Source: Hyphomicrobiales bacterium (GTDB taxonomy: Bacteria > Pseudomonadota > Alphaproteobacteria > Rhizobiales > Rhizobiaceae). Taken from it: DNA of 64,000 bases. The first letter of the stretch is position 1, and the number at the start of each line of letters is the position of its first letter. This document shows positions 34,580 through 43,077 of this stretch, one piece after another. The position numbers were made by a program, and so were the translations under genes. The stretch lies in assembly GCA_900473685.1 (NCBI GenBank), contig UCNE01000025.1, positions 28,806-92,805 on the forward strand, given 5' to 3'. The notes beneath the pieces are model-generated. The model saw only the letters and a list, made by a program, of their open reading frames with translations, did no database searches and had not been told where the DNA came from.

Positions 34580-35824
34580 ATGCAAGCTTCTACCTATCGC
34601 TGGGTCATCGTCGCTGCTGGCGGCCTGCTCGGCTGCCTCGCCATCGGCGCGGTGTTTTCCCTGCCAGTCTTTCTTTTCCCAATCGCAAGGGACACAGGCT
34701 GGTCGGTCACCGGCATATCCAGTGCCATGACCATCGGTTTCCTTGCCATGGCGTTGGCCAGCATGGTCTGGGGCGCGCTGTCTGACCGGTGGGGGCCTCG
34801 CATTGTCGTACTGACCGGCTCCATCATCCTCACCGCCAGCCTGGCGGTCGCCAGTCGGGCCACATCGCTTGTCGAGTTCCAGCTGGTCTTCGGGCTCGTG
34901 GTCGGCGCAGCCACCGCTGCCATCTTCGCGCCGATGATGGCATGTGTCACCGGCTGGTTCGATACGCATCGCAGCCTTGCGGTCTCGCTCGTGTCCGCCG
35001 GTATGGGCATGGCGCCGATGACCATGTCGCCGCTCGCCGCCTGGCTCGTCTCCGTCTATGACTGGCGGACCTCGCTCCTCATCATCGCAGCGCTCGCCGC
35101 AGTCATCATGATCCCGGTTTCGTTTCTGGTCCGCAGTCCGCCAGCACAGGAGCATGAAAGCGCTGATGCCTCCGGTAGCGAGGGTCCACAATCCGGCATG
35201 ACCACGGCACAGGCGCTGCGCACGCCCCAGTTCATCGTCCTGATGCTCACCAACTTCTTCTGCTGCGCCACCCATTCAGGACCGATCTTCCACACCGTCA
35301 GCTACGCCATCACTTGCGGCATCCCGATGATCGCTGCCGTCTCCATCTATTCCGTCGAGGGCCTGGCAGGCATGGGGGGCCGCGTCGCCTTCGGCCTGCT
35401 CGGCGACCGGTATGGCGCCAAGCGCATTCTGGTCATCGGTTTGCTCATCCAGGCTTTCGGGGCACTTGCCTACGTCTTCGTCCGTGAGCTTTCGTCTTTC
35501 TATGCGGTAGCGGCCCTGTTCGGCTTCATCTATGCGGGCGTCATGCCGCTTTACGCGGTGCTGGCGCGCGAAAACTTTCCGCAACGGATGATGGGCACCG
35601 TCATTGGTGGAACGGCCATGGCCGGAAGCCTCGGCATGGCAACTGGCCCCATTGCCGGTGGCCTCATCTACGATACGTTTGCGACCTACAGCTGGCTCTA
35701 TATCGGCGCATGGGGCATCGGCATCGGTGCCTTCCTGATCGCCATGACGTTCAAACCATTCCCGAAGACTGAACCAGGCGTGGCGTGGGACCATCTGGCC
35801 GCGTCACTGAAGGCTCCAAACTGA
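34580..35824 (+). CDS. MFS transporter, oxalate/formate-antiporter-like
   Basis: 414 aa from ATG 34580 (MQASTYRWVIVAAGGLLGCL), chosen for the GGAGA upstream; a further ATG at 34562 lacks support. Twelve TM helices. The MFS loop 2-3 motif reads MVWGALSDRWGPRIVVLTG and a second copy is VAFGLLGDRYGAKRILVIG. The family best fits the OFA or monocarboxylate group. It likely moves a small organic acid. The two neighbours (SRPBCC and RsuA-type synthase) give no hint of the substrate. Confidence 0.88.
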   Translation: MQASTYRWVIVAAGGLLGCLAIGAVFSLPVFLFPIARDTGWSVTGISSAMTIGFLAMALASMVWGALSDRWGPRIVVLTGSIILTASLAVASRATSLVEFQLVFGLVVGAATAAIFAPMMACVTGWFDTHRSLAVSLVSAGMGMAPMTMSPLAAWLVSVYDWRTSLLIIAALAAVIMIPVSFLVRSPPAQEHESADASGSEGPQSGMTTAQALRTPQFIVLMLTNFFCCATHSGPIFHTVSYAITCGIPMIAAVSIYSVEGLAGMGGRVAFGLLGDRYGAKRILVIGLLIQAFGALAYVFVRELSSFYAVAALFGFIYAGVMPLYAVLARENFPQRMMGTVIGGTAMAGSLGMATGPIAGGLIYDTFATYSWLYIGAWGIGIGAFLIAMTFKPFPKTEPGVAWDHLAASLKAPN

Positions 35825-36232
35825 GATATCCCGGCGTGCTTATCGCGAGGATCACCGCAGGTTGTTTCGCAGGCTGCCGTGGGTCCTCCGGATGCCGGCG
35901 GATAAAGCGCCGCAGGCTGTCCGGCTTGACTTCGAGCCGGGTTTGGCTAAACGCAGCGGCATGACGGCGAATATCGTGATCCACCTTCGGCGAGAGTCTA
36001 AACTCTCGAAAACCGGCTCCTAGCCCGAACGTTGAAGAAGCCCTGGCTTGACGTTCGGGACGGCCAGGTTCTCCCATGATCATTCGACCGCCATTTGCGC
36101 ACCCGTTGCTATTCTCCGGGATTATGACACCCATCCATCTGTGATCGCGCGCCGCCAGGCTGACTGGCCGCGCAACAACCGACGTGGCGGGTTTCAGCGC
36201 AAGTCAGGCAAAGGCTTCTGGAATATTTCGTC
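35825..36232. other. 408-bp region without a confident gene, with palindromes
   Basis: Two perfect hairpins stand out: CGAGAGT (35991-35997) with ACTCTCG (36002-36008), and CCCGAACGT (36024-36032) with ACGTTCGGG (36051-36059). The second has an internal AAGC/GCTT pairing. On the minus strand a frame reads FREFRLSPKVDHDIRRHAAA and PDSLRRFIRRHPEDPRQP, which looks protein-like but has no start or family; it may be a gene fragment or repeat. Nothing else is evident. Confidence 0.4.
36024..36059. repeat. 36-bp palindromic element
   Basis: A perfect 9-bp outer stem encloses an 18-nt loop that itself can pair AAGC with GCTT. It lies about 200 bp after the MFS stop, with no T tract. Its form recalls rhizobial intergenic palindromic elements (RIME/RPE), but I cannot match the sequence to a known consensus. 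Confidence 0.35.
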
Positions 36233-36985
36233 TTGGCAAAACAGGTCCCTGACAATGGCGCGCGCGCAACCATCTGCCGTGCGCTTTCCAAACTGGGTTA
36301 TTGCTCCCGCACACAAGCCGAAAGACTTGTCGCCGAACGGCGTGTGACACTGGGCGGACGGGTGGTCACCGATATCCTGACTTGGGCCGACGTTCATGCG
36401 GATGTGATTGCGGTTGACGGCGTTCGGCTTGCCGCGCAATCCAGCGTCTATCTCATGCTCAACAAGCCGCGCGGCATGGTCACCACGAGGGTCGATCCGG
36501 AAGGACGCCCGACGGTGTTCGATTGCCTCGCGCACATGGACAATCCGTTCCTTTCTCCGGTCGGCCGGCTGGACAAGGCCAGCGAGGGATTGTTGCTGTT
36601 CACCAATGACACGGTGCTCGCGCAACGCCTGCTCGACCCGATTACCAATGTCGGGAAGATCTATCATGTCCAGGTAAAGGGCACCCCGGCCAATGATATG
36701 ATTGCCCATATACGCCGCGGCGTCTGCGAGGGGGGCGAGATGCTCAAGGCGTCATCCGTCAAGATCCTGCGTTCCGGCGATAGAAACGCCTGGCTTGAAG
36801 TCGAGTTGCGGGAGGGCCGTTACCGGCAGATCCGCAGAATGCTGAAGGAACTGGATATCGAATGCCTCCGGCTGGTTCGGGTCGCAATCGACGATATCAC
36901 GCTGGGTGACTTGGGGAAGGGTAAGGCCCGTACGCTTGACCGTCACGAGATCGAAATCCTGCGGCGGCGGACGAAAACCGGGTGA
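36233..36985 (+). CDS. 16S/23S rRNA pseudouridine synthase, RsuA/RluE type
   Basis: 250 aa from a TTG at 36233, the only sensible start in frame. The N-terminal S4 RNA-binding domain is at about residues 13-60 (ICRALSKLGYCSRTQAERLV; VTLGGRVVTD). The catalytic domain has the RsuA-family core SPVGRLDKASEGLLLFTND with the nucleophilic Asp114, and LREGRYRQIRRMLKELDIEC. It isomerises a specific uridine in rRNA. It is a single gene. Downstream, the next terminator-like hairpin reads properly only on the opposite strand. Confidence 0.9.
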   Translation: MAKQVPDNGARATICRALSKLGYCSRTQAERLVAERRVTLGGRVVTDILTWADVHADVIAVDGVRLAAQSSVYLMLNKPRGMVTTRVDPEGRPTVFDCLAHMDNPFLSPVGRLDKASEGLLLFTNDTVLAQRLLDPITNVGKIYHVQVKGTPANDMIAHIRRGVCEGGEMLKASSVKILRSGDRNAWLEVELREGRYRQIRRMLKELDIECLRLVRVAIDDITLGDLGKGKARTLDRHEIEILRRRTKTG

Positions 36986-37065
36986 CGGCGCCCCGACTGC
37001 GCAACCTACCGCGTGCCGGGTTTCAACCACACGTCGTATCCCGCATCCTTTCAGCATGACGTCAG

Positions 37066-37094
37066 AAAAAAGGGCCTCCAGCAAATGGAGACCC
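37066..37094 (-). terminator. Rho-independent terminator of the candidate sRNA
   Basis: On the minus strand GGGTCTCCA-TTTGC-TGGAGGCCC forms a 9-bp stem with one mismatch, followed at once by six Ts and a C. It is the best Rho-independent terminator in the window. On the plus strand the tail is only TGAGTTTT, so it could also weakly end the pseudouridine-synthase transcript, whose stop is about 85 bp away. Confidence 0.75.
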
Positions 37095-37175
37095 TGAGTT
37101 TTGAAGGATCAACCTCCAGAGGGAACAGTTGAAGGCGATGGACCGGGAGGAGAGTGCATCGGGAATTTCAACTGA
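37066..37175 (-). ncRNA. candidate trans-acting sRNA, alpha-r14/NfeR1-like
   Basis: A free-standing minus-strand unit. A promoter (-35 TTGTTC at 37203-37208, 17-bp spacer, -10 CATACT at 37180-37185) leads into a stem-loop: GTTGAA pairs with TTCAAC (37172-37167 and 37133-37128) and CGATG with CATCG inside. The loop shows CTCCTCCC, the complement of a Shine-Dalgarno. A Rho-independent terminator with six Ts follows. No protein frame fits. Rhizobial alpha-r14 sRNAs (NfeR1, MmgR) display such CCUCCUCCC loops, so it may block ribosome sites of many importer mRNAs. The family match is from memory. Confidence 0.6.
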
Positions 37176-37208
37176 CCCCAGTATGCTCAATGCAACGGCG
37201 CTGAACAA

Positions 37209-37508
37209 CGAATGGCATCCTGCGGCCACCGTGAAATGAAACGTTTTGCCCAAAGTCCGCGGCCAATCGGCATTTTTTTACTCACCGTGAAAACGCAACA
37301 GCGTCCCCCGAAAATACCGCTACCGAGGTGAAAAGCTGACAAGCGCATTTCCCGGCGCGTTTTTCCCTATCTCAATGACCGGCAGTCTCAAATTTCCGCA
37401 ATCCCCGTCAGGGTTAGCCTGCGATTCCTTTTGTCCACTAAATTTATGGGTAATAATACTCCCTGACCGGCAGACCTCAAGATGCCGCGCCGCGAATGTG
37501 AGGATAGG
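37209..37508. other. 300-bp AT-richer non-coding stretch
   Basis: No gene is evident between the candidate sRNA promoter and the small coiled protein. The stretch contains T-runs (around 37274-37280 and 37360) and is lower in G+C than its surroundings. It should carry the promoter of the 37509 gene (a TAATAATACT block lies at about 37451). Confidence 0.4.
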
Positions 37509-37694
37509 ATGAGCTTACTCAGGCATTTTGACCGCCTTCAAACCATGAGGGATCAACTGGAAGCCAAGCTCGATCTGGATGACGCGGGCTTTTCCAGAAT
37601 GGGTTACCGCGCGCGCCGTGATCTGCGCGAGCGCATATCCGAAATTTCCCAGCAAATCTCCGCCCTGGAGCGGTCTTCCTACTTCCAGAGTTGA
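37509..37694 (+). CDS. 61-aa helical protein of unknown function
   Basis: ATG at 37509 preceded by GAGGATAGG. The product (MSLLRHFDRLQTMRDQLEAK; RARRDLRERISEISQQISAL) is charged and helical with heptad-like spacing, so a short coiled coil is likely. It is followed 27 bp later by the RBBP9-type hydrolase gene on the same strand. No family known to me. Real-gene status rests on the ribosome site and composition. Confidence 0.6.
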   Translation: MSLLRHFDRLQTMRDQLEAKLDLDDAGFSRMGYRARRDLRERISEISQQISALERSSYFQS

Positions 37695-37721
37695 CGGCGT
37701 CACGCGGTAAGGAGCACGCAT

Positions 37722-38342
37722 ATGACATCTACCCTGATCCTGCCTGGGTTGAACGGGTCCGACGACGGGCACTGGCAAAGATACTGGCTCCAGGATAACG
37801 CGGAAAGCCGTCTGGTCGAGCAAGATGACTGGAAATCCCCAAGGGTCGAACTCTGGACAAAACGCCTGGAGGATGTCCTTGCCCGGGAAGGACCGGCCTA
37901 TATCGTTGCACATAGTCTTGGCTGTCTGCTGGCCGCCAAATGCGCCGAGGGACCTGCAGCAAAATTGATCAAGGGCGCGTTGTTGGTGGCGCCGTGCGAT
38001 CTGTCCACCACGGAAAAATTACATCCGGGCGCCATCCATTTTGGCCGGATGCCGACCCGCATTCTGCCCTTTCCGGCGATCACCGTCGGAAGCTTGAATG
38101 ATATCTATATGCCGCTGGAAAACCTGTCGCTCTACAGCAGACTCTGGAAGACTGAGGTCCGAAATCTCGGGCAAGCCGGCCATATCAATATCGACAGTGG
38201 CTTCGGGCGGTGGACGGGAGGCTACGAATTGCTGTCCCTGCTGAAAATGAAAGCGCGATCACGCCCGCACTACGGCCTGCCCCAGACACAGGATAACGAG
38301 GGGTTTGTGGGACAGGCAGTCAAATCCGGCATATCTCACTGA
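37722..38342 (+). CDS. RBBP9/YdeN-family serine hydrolase
   Basis: A 206-aa alpha/beta hydrolase of the RBBP9/YdeN group (usually 180-200 aa). LILPGLNGSDDGHWQRYW opens the fold. The nucleophile elbow is VAHSLGCLLA with Ser65. The acid is Asp127 (VGSLNDIYM) and the base His154 (QAGHINIDSGFG), so the triad is complete. The family has esterase-like activity, but physiological substrates are largely unknown. A C-terminal extension of about 25 residues is unusual and low in structure. It may share a transcript with the preceding 61-aa gene. Confidence 0.87.
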   Translation: MTSTLILPGLNGSDDGHWQRYWLQDNAESRLVEQDDWKSPRVELWTKRLEDVLAREGPAYIVAHSLGCLLAAKCAEGPAAKLIKGALLVAPCDLSTTEKLHPGAIHFGRMPTRILPFPAITVGSLNDIYMPLENLSLYSRLWKTEVRNLGQAGHINIDSGFGRWTGGYELLSLLKMKARSRPHYGLPQTQDNEGFVGQAVKSGISH

Positions 38343-38576
38343 GAAAACCAGCAGGTTTGCTTGCCCGCATCCGGGCGAGTGCTTGCCCATTCGCATGACG
38401 ATCCCCCCGGCCAGCGCCACCAAACCTGCTGCGGACTGGCAATCCTTTAGACCGGCACGCCACCGCAGGCAAGAAAGCAAAAAAATCCGGGAAAGCCCCC
38501 CTGCAACATCTGGAGCGCTGCCTATATCCTCTCTGTATGGACATGATCCACGCATGATGCACGGGGATAGAAGGCC

Positions 38577-38762
38577 ATGAAAAACGCCGCAAACGAGCCC
38601 GAACGCCTTCGCGACGCGCTCGCCTCGCTGCCGGAACCGCTCGACCCACAAGATCTTGCCCTGCCGCACAATCGCTGGCGTGAACAGGACGATTTCTTGA
38701 AGGAGGCTCTGGACGAACCAGAGTCTGCCGATGCCCCCATGTCTCACCCACGTATCCGCTGA
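38577..38762 (+). CDS. 61-aa acidic protein upstream of dps
   Basis: ATG at 38577 with AGAAGG upstream. The product is small and acidic with Pro-rich segments (ALASLPEPLDPQDLALPHNR; FLKEALDEPESADAPMSHP) and looks disordered. It ends 35 bp before dps on the same strand, so it may be a leader gene or partner of Dps. No family recognised. Confidence 0.5.
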   Translation: MKNAANEPERLRDALASLPEPLDPQDLALPHNRWREQDDFLKEALDEPESADAPMSHPRIR

Positions 38763-38797
38763 AACAGGCTCGTCAATCCGAAGCAAGGAACCTATCC

Positions 38798-39319
38798 ATG
38801 ACCGAAAAGACACCACGCGCGCGCCGTATGGCACCTTTGAGAACACCGTCCGGCCTCTCTGAAGACGCAACCCGGGATATCTCTGGCGCAATGACTGCTC
38901 TGCTTGCCGATACGTTTGCCCTTTACCTGAAGACGAAGAATTTTCACTGGCATATGTCCGGGCCGCATTTCCGCGACTATCACCTGCTGTTCGACGATCA
39001 GGGTGCGCAGATCCTGGCAATGACCGATCCGCTAGCGGAGCGCGTCCGCAAGATCGGCGGCACGACGCTGCGCTCCATCGGCCATATCGGCAGGCTTCAA
39101 CGAATTTCAGACAACGATGCCGATTACGTCGATCCGCAGGACATGCTGGCCGAATTGCGCGACGACAATTCCGACCTGCTGGCCAGCATGCGCGAAACGC
39201 GCTCCCTGTGCGACGAATACGGCGATGTCGCCGGCGCAAGCCTGCTGGAAAACTGGATAGACGAAACCGAACAGCGCGTCTGGTTCCTGTTCGAAACAAG
39301 CCGCAAGGGCAATTCCTGA
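38798..39319 (+). CDS. dps: Dps, DNA-binding ferritin-like protein
   Basis: A 173-aa Dps. The intersubunit ferroxidase site is complete: His50, His62, Asp66, Asp77 and Glu81 have the same spacing as in E. coli Dps (KTKNFHWHMSG; YHLLFDDQGAQI; MTDPLAERVRKIGG). The N-terminal tail is basic (TEKTPRARRMAPLR), suited to binding DNA. The dodecamer oxidises and stores iron using peroxide and protects DNA in stationary phase and oxidative stress. A hairpin follows. Confidence 0.96.
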   Translation: MTEKTPRARRMAPLRTPSGLSEDATRDISGAMTALLADTFALYLKTKNFHWHMSGPHFRDYHLLFDDQGAQILAMTDPLAERVRKIGGTTLRSIGHIGRLQRISDNDADYVDPQDMLAELRDDNSDLLASMRETRSLCDEYGDVAGASLLENWIDETEQRVWFLFETSRKGNS

Positions 39320-39334
39320 TCGCAGCAGGCACAC

Positions 39335-39363
39335 GCCGGGCATGCAGTACCGCATTGCCCGGC
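39335..39363 (+). terminator. putative terminator after dps
   Basis: GCCGGGCA (39335-39342) and TGCCCGGC (39356-39363) form a perfect 8-bp stem with a 13-nt loop, 16 bp after the dps stop. It is followed by GCGCTGTTGTT, a poor T tract, so efficiency is uncertain. Confidence 0.5.
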
Positions 39364-39487
39364 GCGCTGTTGTTAAGACCCGTGTACTGCGGCTACCAAA
39401 AAGCGTCCCATCGGTCATCGGCACAACGATATGCTGTGAGGCTTAACCGTGTGAAACACCGCACTGTTAAGTGAAGCTACACTGGAC

Positions 39488-40494
39488 TTGGCTATTGTCG
39501 TTGGAGCAACAGGGCCGTTGAATGCGGCAGCCCCTGAGGCCGCTCTCTTTCTCGATTCCATCGATTTCGCCCGGCTTGGCTTCACCAAGGCGCAATCGGT
39601 GATAGATTCTGCCGACCAATTGGCGCGCCAGAGACAATCGATCGTTTTGGACCTGATGGACCACGCAAAACCTGCTAGGCCAGTCGCAACGATTTAACAG
39701 TGGCAACTACCTGAGCCTGTTTGGCTGTTCCGAGGCTGCCGCCGGTTTTAATGGACGTTGGGATGCTGGAAATGGCGTGAGCCTTCTCGGTGGCGCTGCC
39801 GTTGTGAACCCTAACAGGACCGACGTTTCCATCGATGCACTTGTTTTATTGGCTGGCGCGGCGCGCTATACCACGCCGGAAGCGCAATGGCGTGCATTTG
39901 GCGAGATCGGCGCCTGGGGTTCCCCCAAAGTATCTGCCAGCCTGTCGCGCAGTTACCTCAATATCAATGACATGGTCTTTGCCGGCGGCACAGTGTCTGG
40001 ATCACTGTTCAGCGCCTATGGACGCGTCGGGGCGATCTATGCGCCTGATGATGCCAATGAAATCGCCCTTTCCGCCCGGTTTACCCGATCCTGGCTTGAC
40101 CTTGATGGCTATCGCGAATCCGCCACCGGCAGGAACCTGTTTGCAGCAACGGTGAAGGGCGGCCGCTCCACGGCAGACCGTCAGTGCCGAGATTGCCTGC
40201 AGCCACGACATCAGCGGGCAACTGGACTATACAGTGGCAGCGACCATCGGACGTACCTTGGCAGACAACAATGGAGCCAAGGCTTCGGTAGACTGGGTTG
40301 GCGATGTCAACGGCGCGGCTGACGATCAGAATTTCGCGACGCTGGGCGGCCGGGTTGGCTGGAGGGTCGATGAAATCTGGAAAGTCGAGACGTCGCTGTC
40401 GGCAACATTCCGCCAGCAAATGCAGGCGCGCCTGATAACTGCGAAAGTCCCCTGGAAACGCCAGCTGAATTATACCCGCCCGCTGCGACAATGA
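39488..40494 (+). pseudogene. decayed autotransporter (passenger end and beta-domain)
   Basis: Three frames must be joined. The first has DQLARQRQSIVLDLMDHAKP, typical of the segment just before an autotransporter barrel, then stops near 39697. The second (about 39700-40165) reads YLSLFGCSEAAAGFNGRWDA, SLLGGAAVVNPN, TPEAQWRAFGEIGAWG and SLFSAYGRVGAIYAPDDANE, the alternating pattern of a beta-barrel. The third (about 40170-40494) continues ISGQLDYTVAATIGRTLADN and FATLGGRVGWRVDEIWKVET. At least two frameshifts and the missing passenger make it non-functional unless sequencing errors are to blame. Confidence 0.75.
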
Positions 40495-40588
40495 TGTCAA
40501 GCCAATGTCATGCTGTCCGAACCGGTGCGGGACACATAACTTAAGCAACCAACCTCCAATAAACCCGGCGAGGTTCGACGCGCTTCCA

Positions 40589-41902
40589 CTATGCTCTGTT
40601 GGGTTGCTCGAACGGGCGCTGATCGTCACCGATCTGGCGGATATAGAGGTGGCGGAAGTTTGGATTTGTGTTGACGAAAATCGGCAGGCTGGCCGCGCCG
40701 ATGACCGAGGCATCGTCAGTCAACTGACCAACAATGAGCCGCGGCGACCGGCGATCCTTGCGTTCGCTCAAGGAGCGGTACAGCGGATAGGCCCGCTCGA
40801 CCAAGGCCGTGATGATCGAGGGTGGCAGTGACCCGCCGACGGTTATGAACTCCGGATCGATGGTGCCTTCGAGAATAGCGGCCAGAAAACGCAGGCAAAG
40901 TCCCGCCTCCTCCATCCAGGCGGAAAGCTGCGGATCGCGGCGGGCATGGATATCGGCAAGGATCGACAGGTCGGCGACCGCTGCATCGGCATCTTCGATG
41001 CTCCATTCGAGCGCCGACGCAATACCGTTCAGCGACAGGACGGCATCGATAATCGGCGGTGCACCATTGTCGCGCATGCGTTTCGGTTGAAATGGCAAGA
41101 GCCCGAGTTCACCGGCGTTCCCCCACGCGCCCTTCAAGGGCATGCCATCGACAATCATGCCGGCGCCGACACCGTATCCGATGTACAGATGCGCGAAATT
41201 GCGCTTGTCCTTGTCGCGGCGGGCAAAATGCTCGCCAATCGCCGCGGCCGTCGCGTCGTTCTCGACAAGCACGGTCAAACCGCACAACTCCTGCAGACGC
41301 TGGGCGACGGGGACGCTGGCCCAGGCGTCCCATCCCGGCTGCTTGGTGGCAAAATCGTAGATGTCATCGTCCAGCGTGGGAAGCACAAGGCCGATGCTCC
41401 AGATCTTTTCCCGCGGGACATCTGCCTCGGCGATGAGGTCTTCAGTGAGGCTGGCAATGTACTTGAGCGTTGGTTCCGGCTCGCGCGTATCGCCCGTCCA
41501 GGTTTTCCGGCCGATGACTTCCAGCAGAAGATTGCACACGACCATGACGACGCGGTTGCGGTCGAGATGAATGCCGATGGAGAACCCGGCAACGGGGTTC
41601 GGGCCGAGATAAATCTGCGGCTGGCCTCGCTGGCCCTGCGAACGCCCGGTTTCGATGATGAACTCCTGGTCCAGCAACTCCCGGGTGATTCCCGAAACCG
41701 TCTGGGGCGTCAGCCCGACGCGCTTGGCAATGTCGATGCGGCTGAGCGGGCCGGACTGGTGCAGCGCCTCGAAGATGAGCCGCCGGTTGAAGATGCGGGA
41801 ATGCTCGAGATTGGTGCCGGTGACATCGGGCAGCCTCTGGCGCCCTTCGGCGAGCCTGGTCAGCTTGGGCGCTCCCGCCCGTGTCTTTGGCGTATCAGTC
41901 AT
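40589..41902 (-). CDS. ROK-family transcriptional regulator, NagC/XylR-like
   Basis: A 437-aa regulator. A winged HTH lies at about residues 40-95 (LIFEALHQSGPLSRIDIAKR; VGLTPQTVSGITRELLDQEF). The ROK sugar-binding core follows, with VENDATAAAIGEHFARRD and GAWGNAGELGLLPFQPKRM. The zinc Cys cluster of ROK kinases is missing. It is the last gene of the sugar operon, 11 bp after the ATPase, and probably represses the operon through the dyads near 48.9-49.0 kb until an amino-sugar-like inducer binds. Confidence 0.9.
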   Translation of the reverse strand: MTDTPKTRAGAPKLTRLAEGRQRLPDVTGTNLEHSRIFNRRLIFEALHQSGPLSRIDIAKRVGLTPQTVSGITRELLDQEFIIETGRSQGQRGQPQIYLGPNPVAGFSIGIHLDRNRVVMVVCNLLLEVIGRKTWTGDTREPEPTLKYIASLTEDLIAEADVPREKIWSIGLVLPTLDDDIYDFATKQPGWDAWASVPVAQRLQELCGLTVLVENDATAAAIGEHFARRDKDKRNFAHLYIGYGVGAGMIVDGMPLKGAWGNAGELGLLPFQPKRMRDNGAPPIIDAVLSLNGIASALEWSIEDADAAVADLSILADIHARRDPQLSAWMEEAGLCLRFLAAILEGTIDPEFITVGGSLPPSIITALVERAYPLYRSLSERKDRRSPRLIVGQLTDDASVIGAASLPIFVNTNPNFRHLYIRQIGDDQRPFEQPNRA

Positions 41903-41913
41903 TCCGTTTCCAT

Positions 41914-43047
41914 TCAGCGTGCCCGGAATTCCTGGCCGAGGATGCCGTAAGCCGGGCCAGAGCGGCGCCCGAGCATAGCTTGTCCGGCAGCATCGAAAAG
42001 GTGAACCGCGGCGGCCGGGGCGTCGGCCACGAAGCGATCTCCGGCCGTGCAGAAAATATCGCCGGGATAACGCACGGTTATCATCTGCCCATCGGCGAGT
42101 CGCAGATAGACGATGCTGGTTTCGCCGAGATGTTCCACGAGGTCAACAGTCCCCTCGATCTTCACCGATGGGCCATCGCCGGGGATCCAGTGTTCCGGCC
42201 GGATGCCGACGGTGACTGTTGCGCCGGGGGCAACTGGTGCTCCCGAGTAAGGAAGGCTGATGTGCTGTTCACCCACAGACAGCTTCAGGTGGCCGTTTTC
42301 AAGAGCGATCACGCGAGCTTCCATCAGGTTCATCGCAGGGGATCCGATGAAGCCGGCGACAAACAGGTTGGCAGGGGCGTGATAGAGGTCGAGCGGCGTT
42401 CCGACCTGCTCGATGCGGCCGGCATTGAGCACGACGATCTTGTCCGCCAGTGTCATCGCCTCGACCTGATCGTGCGTCACATAGATCATCGTCGCGCCCA
42501 GTTCACGGTGGAGCTTGGCGATCTCGATGCGGGTGTTGACGCGCAGTGCTGCGTCGAGGTTGGACAGGGGTTCGTCAAACAGAAAGACTTTCGGCTGGCG
42601 CACGATGGCACGGCCAATGGCAACGCGCTGGCGCTGGCCGCCGGACAATGCGCCGGGCTTGCGGTCGAGAACCGCGTCAAGCTTCAGGATCGAGGCTGCC
42701 TTGCGCACGCGCCGGTCGATCTCGTCCTTCGGGATTTTTGCGAATTTCAGGCCGAACGCCATGTTGGTATAGACATCCATATGCGGATAAAGCGCATAGG
42801 ACTGGAACACCATGGCGATCTGCCGTTCAGCCGGAGGAACGTGGTTGACGATCTCGCCCCCGATGCGGATGTCACCGCCGCTGATATCCTCAAGGCCAGC
42901 GATGGCGCGCAGCAGCGTCGACTTTCCGCAACCTGACGGGCCGACAAAGACGACAAATTCACCGTCTTCAATCTTGAGATCGATCCCGTGCAATACATTG
43001 AAGGCGCCGAAGGCTTTGCGCACGTTGGAAAGGGACAGGTCAGCCAT
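41914..43047 (-). CDS. carbohydrate ABC importer ATPase, UgpC/MalK type
   Basis: The ATG at 43047 ([20 protein letters not shown]) gives 377 aa; a start 24 nt upstream is less likely. Walker A is [16 protein letters not shown], signature [15 protein letters not shown], Walker [17 protein letters not shown] and H-loop [16 protein letters not shown] regulatory MalK-like C-terminal domain (about residues 240-377) has the motif VGIRPEHW. It serves the importer encoded by the next two genes upstream. Confidence 0.94.
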   Translation of the reverse strand: MADLSLSNVRKAFGAFNVLHGIDLKIEDGEFVVFVGPSGCGKSTLLRAIAGLEDISGGDIRIGGEIVNHVPPAERQIAMVFQSYALYPHMDVYTNMAFGLKFAKIPKDEIDRRVRKAASILKLDAVLDRKPGALSGGQRQRVAIGRAIVRQPKVFLFDEPLSNLDAALRVNTRIEIAKLHRELGATMIYVTHDQVEAMTLADKIVVLNAGRIEQVGTPLDLYHAPANLFVAGFIGSPAMNLMEARVIALENGHLKLSVGEQHISLPYSGAPVAPGATVTVGIRPEHWIPGDGPSVKIEGTVDLVEHLGETSIVYLRLADGQMITVRYPGDIFCTAGDRFVADAPAAAVHLFDAAGQAMLGRRSGPAYGILGQEFRAR

Positions 43048-43077
43048 CGATTTTTCTTTCTTTGATAGCAAGGCTCA

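Noticed and set aside
35751..36134. Minus-strand frame with FREFRLSPKVDHDIRR
   Set aside because: It looks somewhat protein-like but overlaps the MFS 3' end, lacks a ribosome site and matches no family I know. Kept only as a note on the region.
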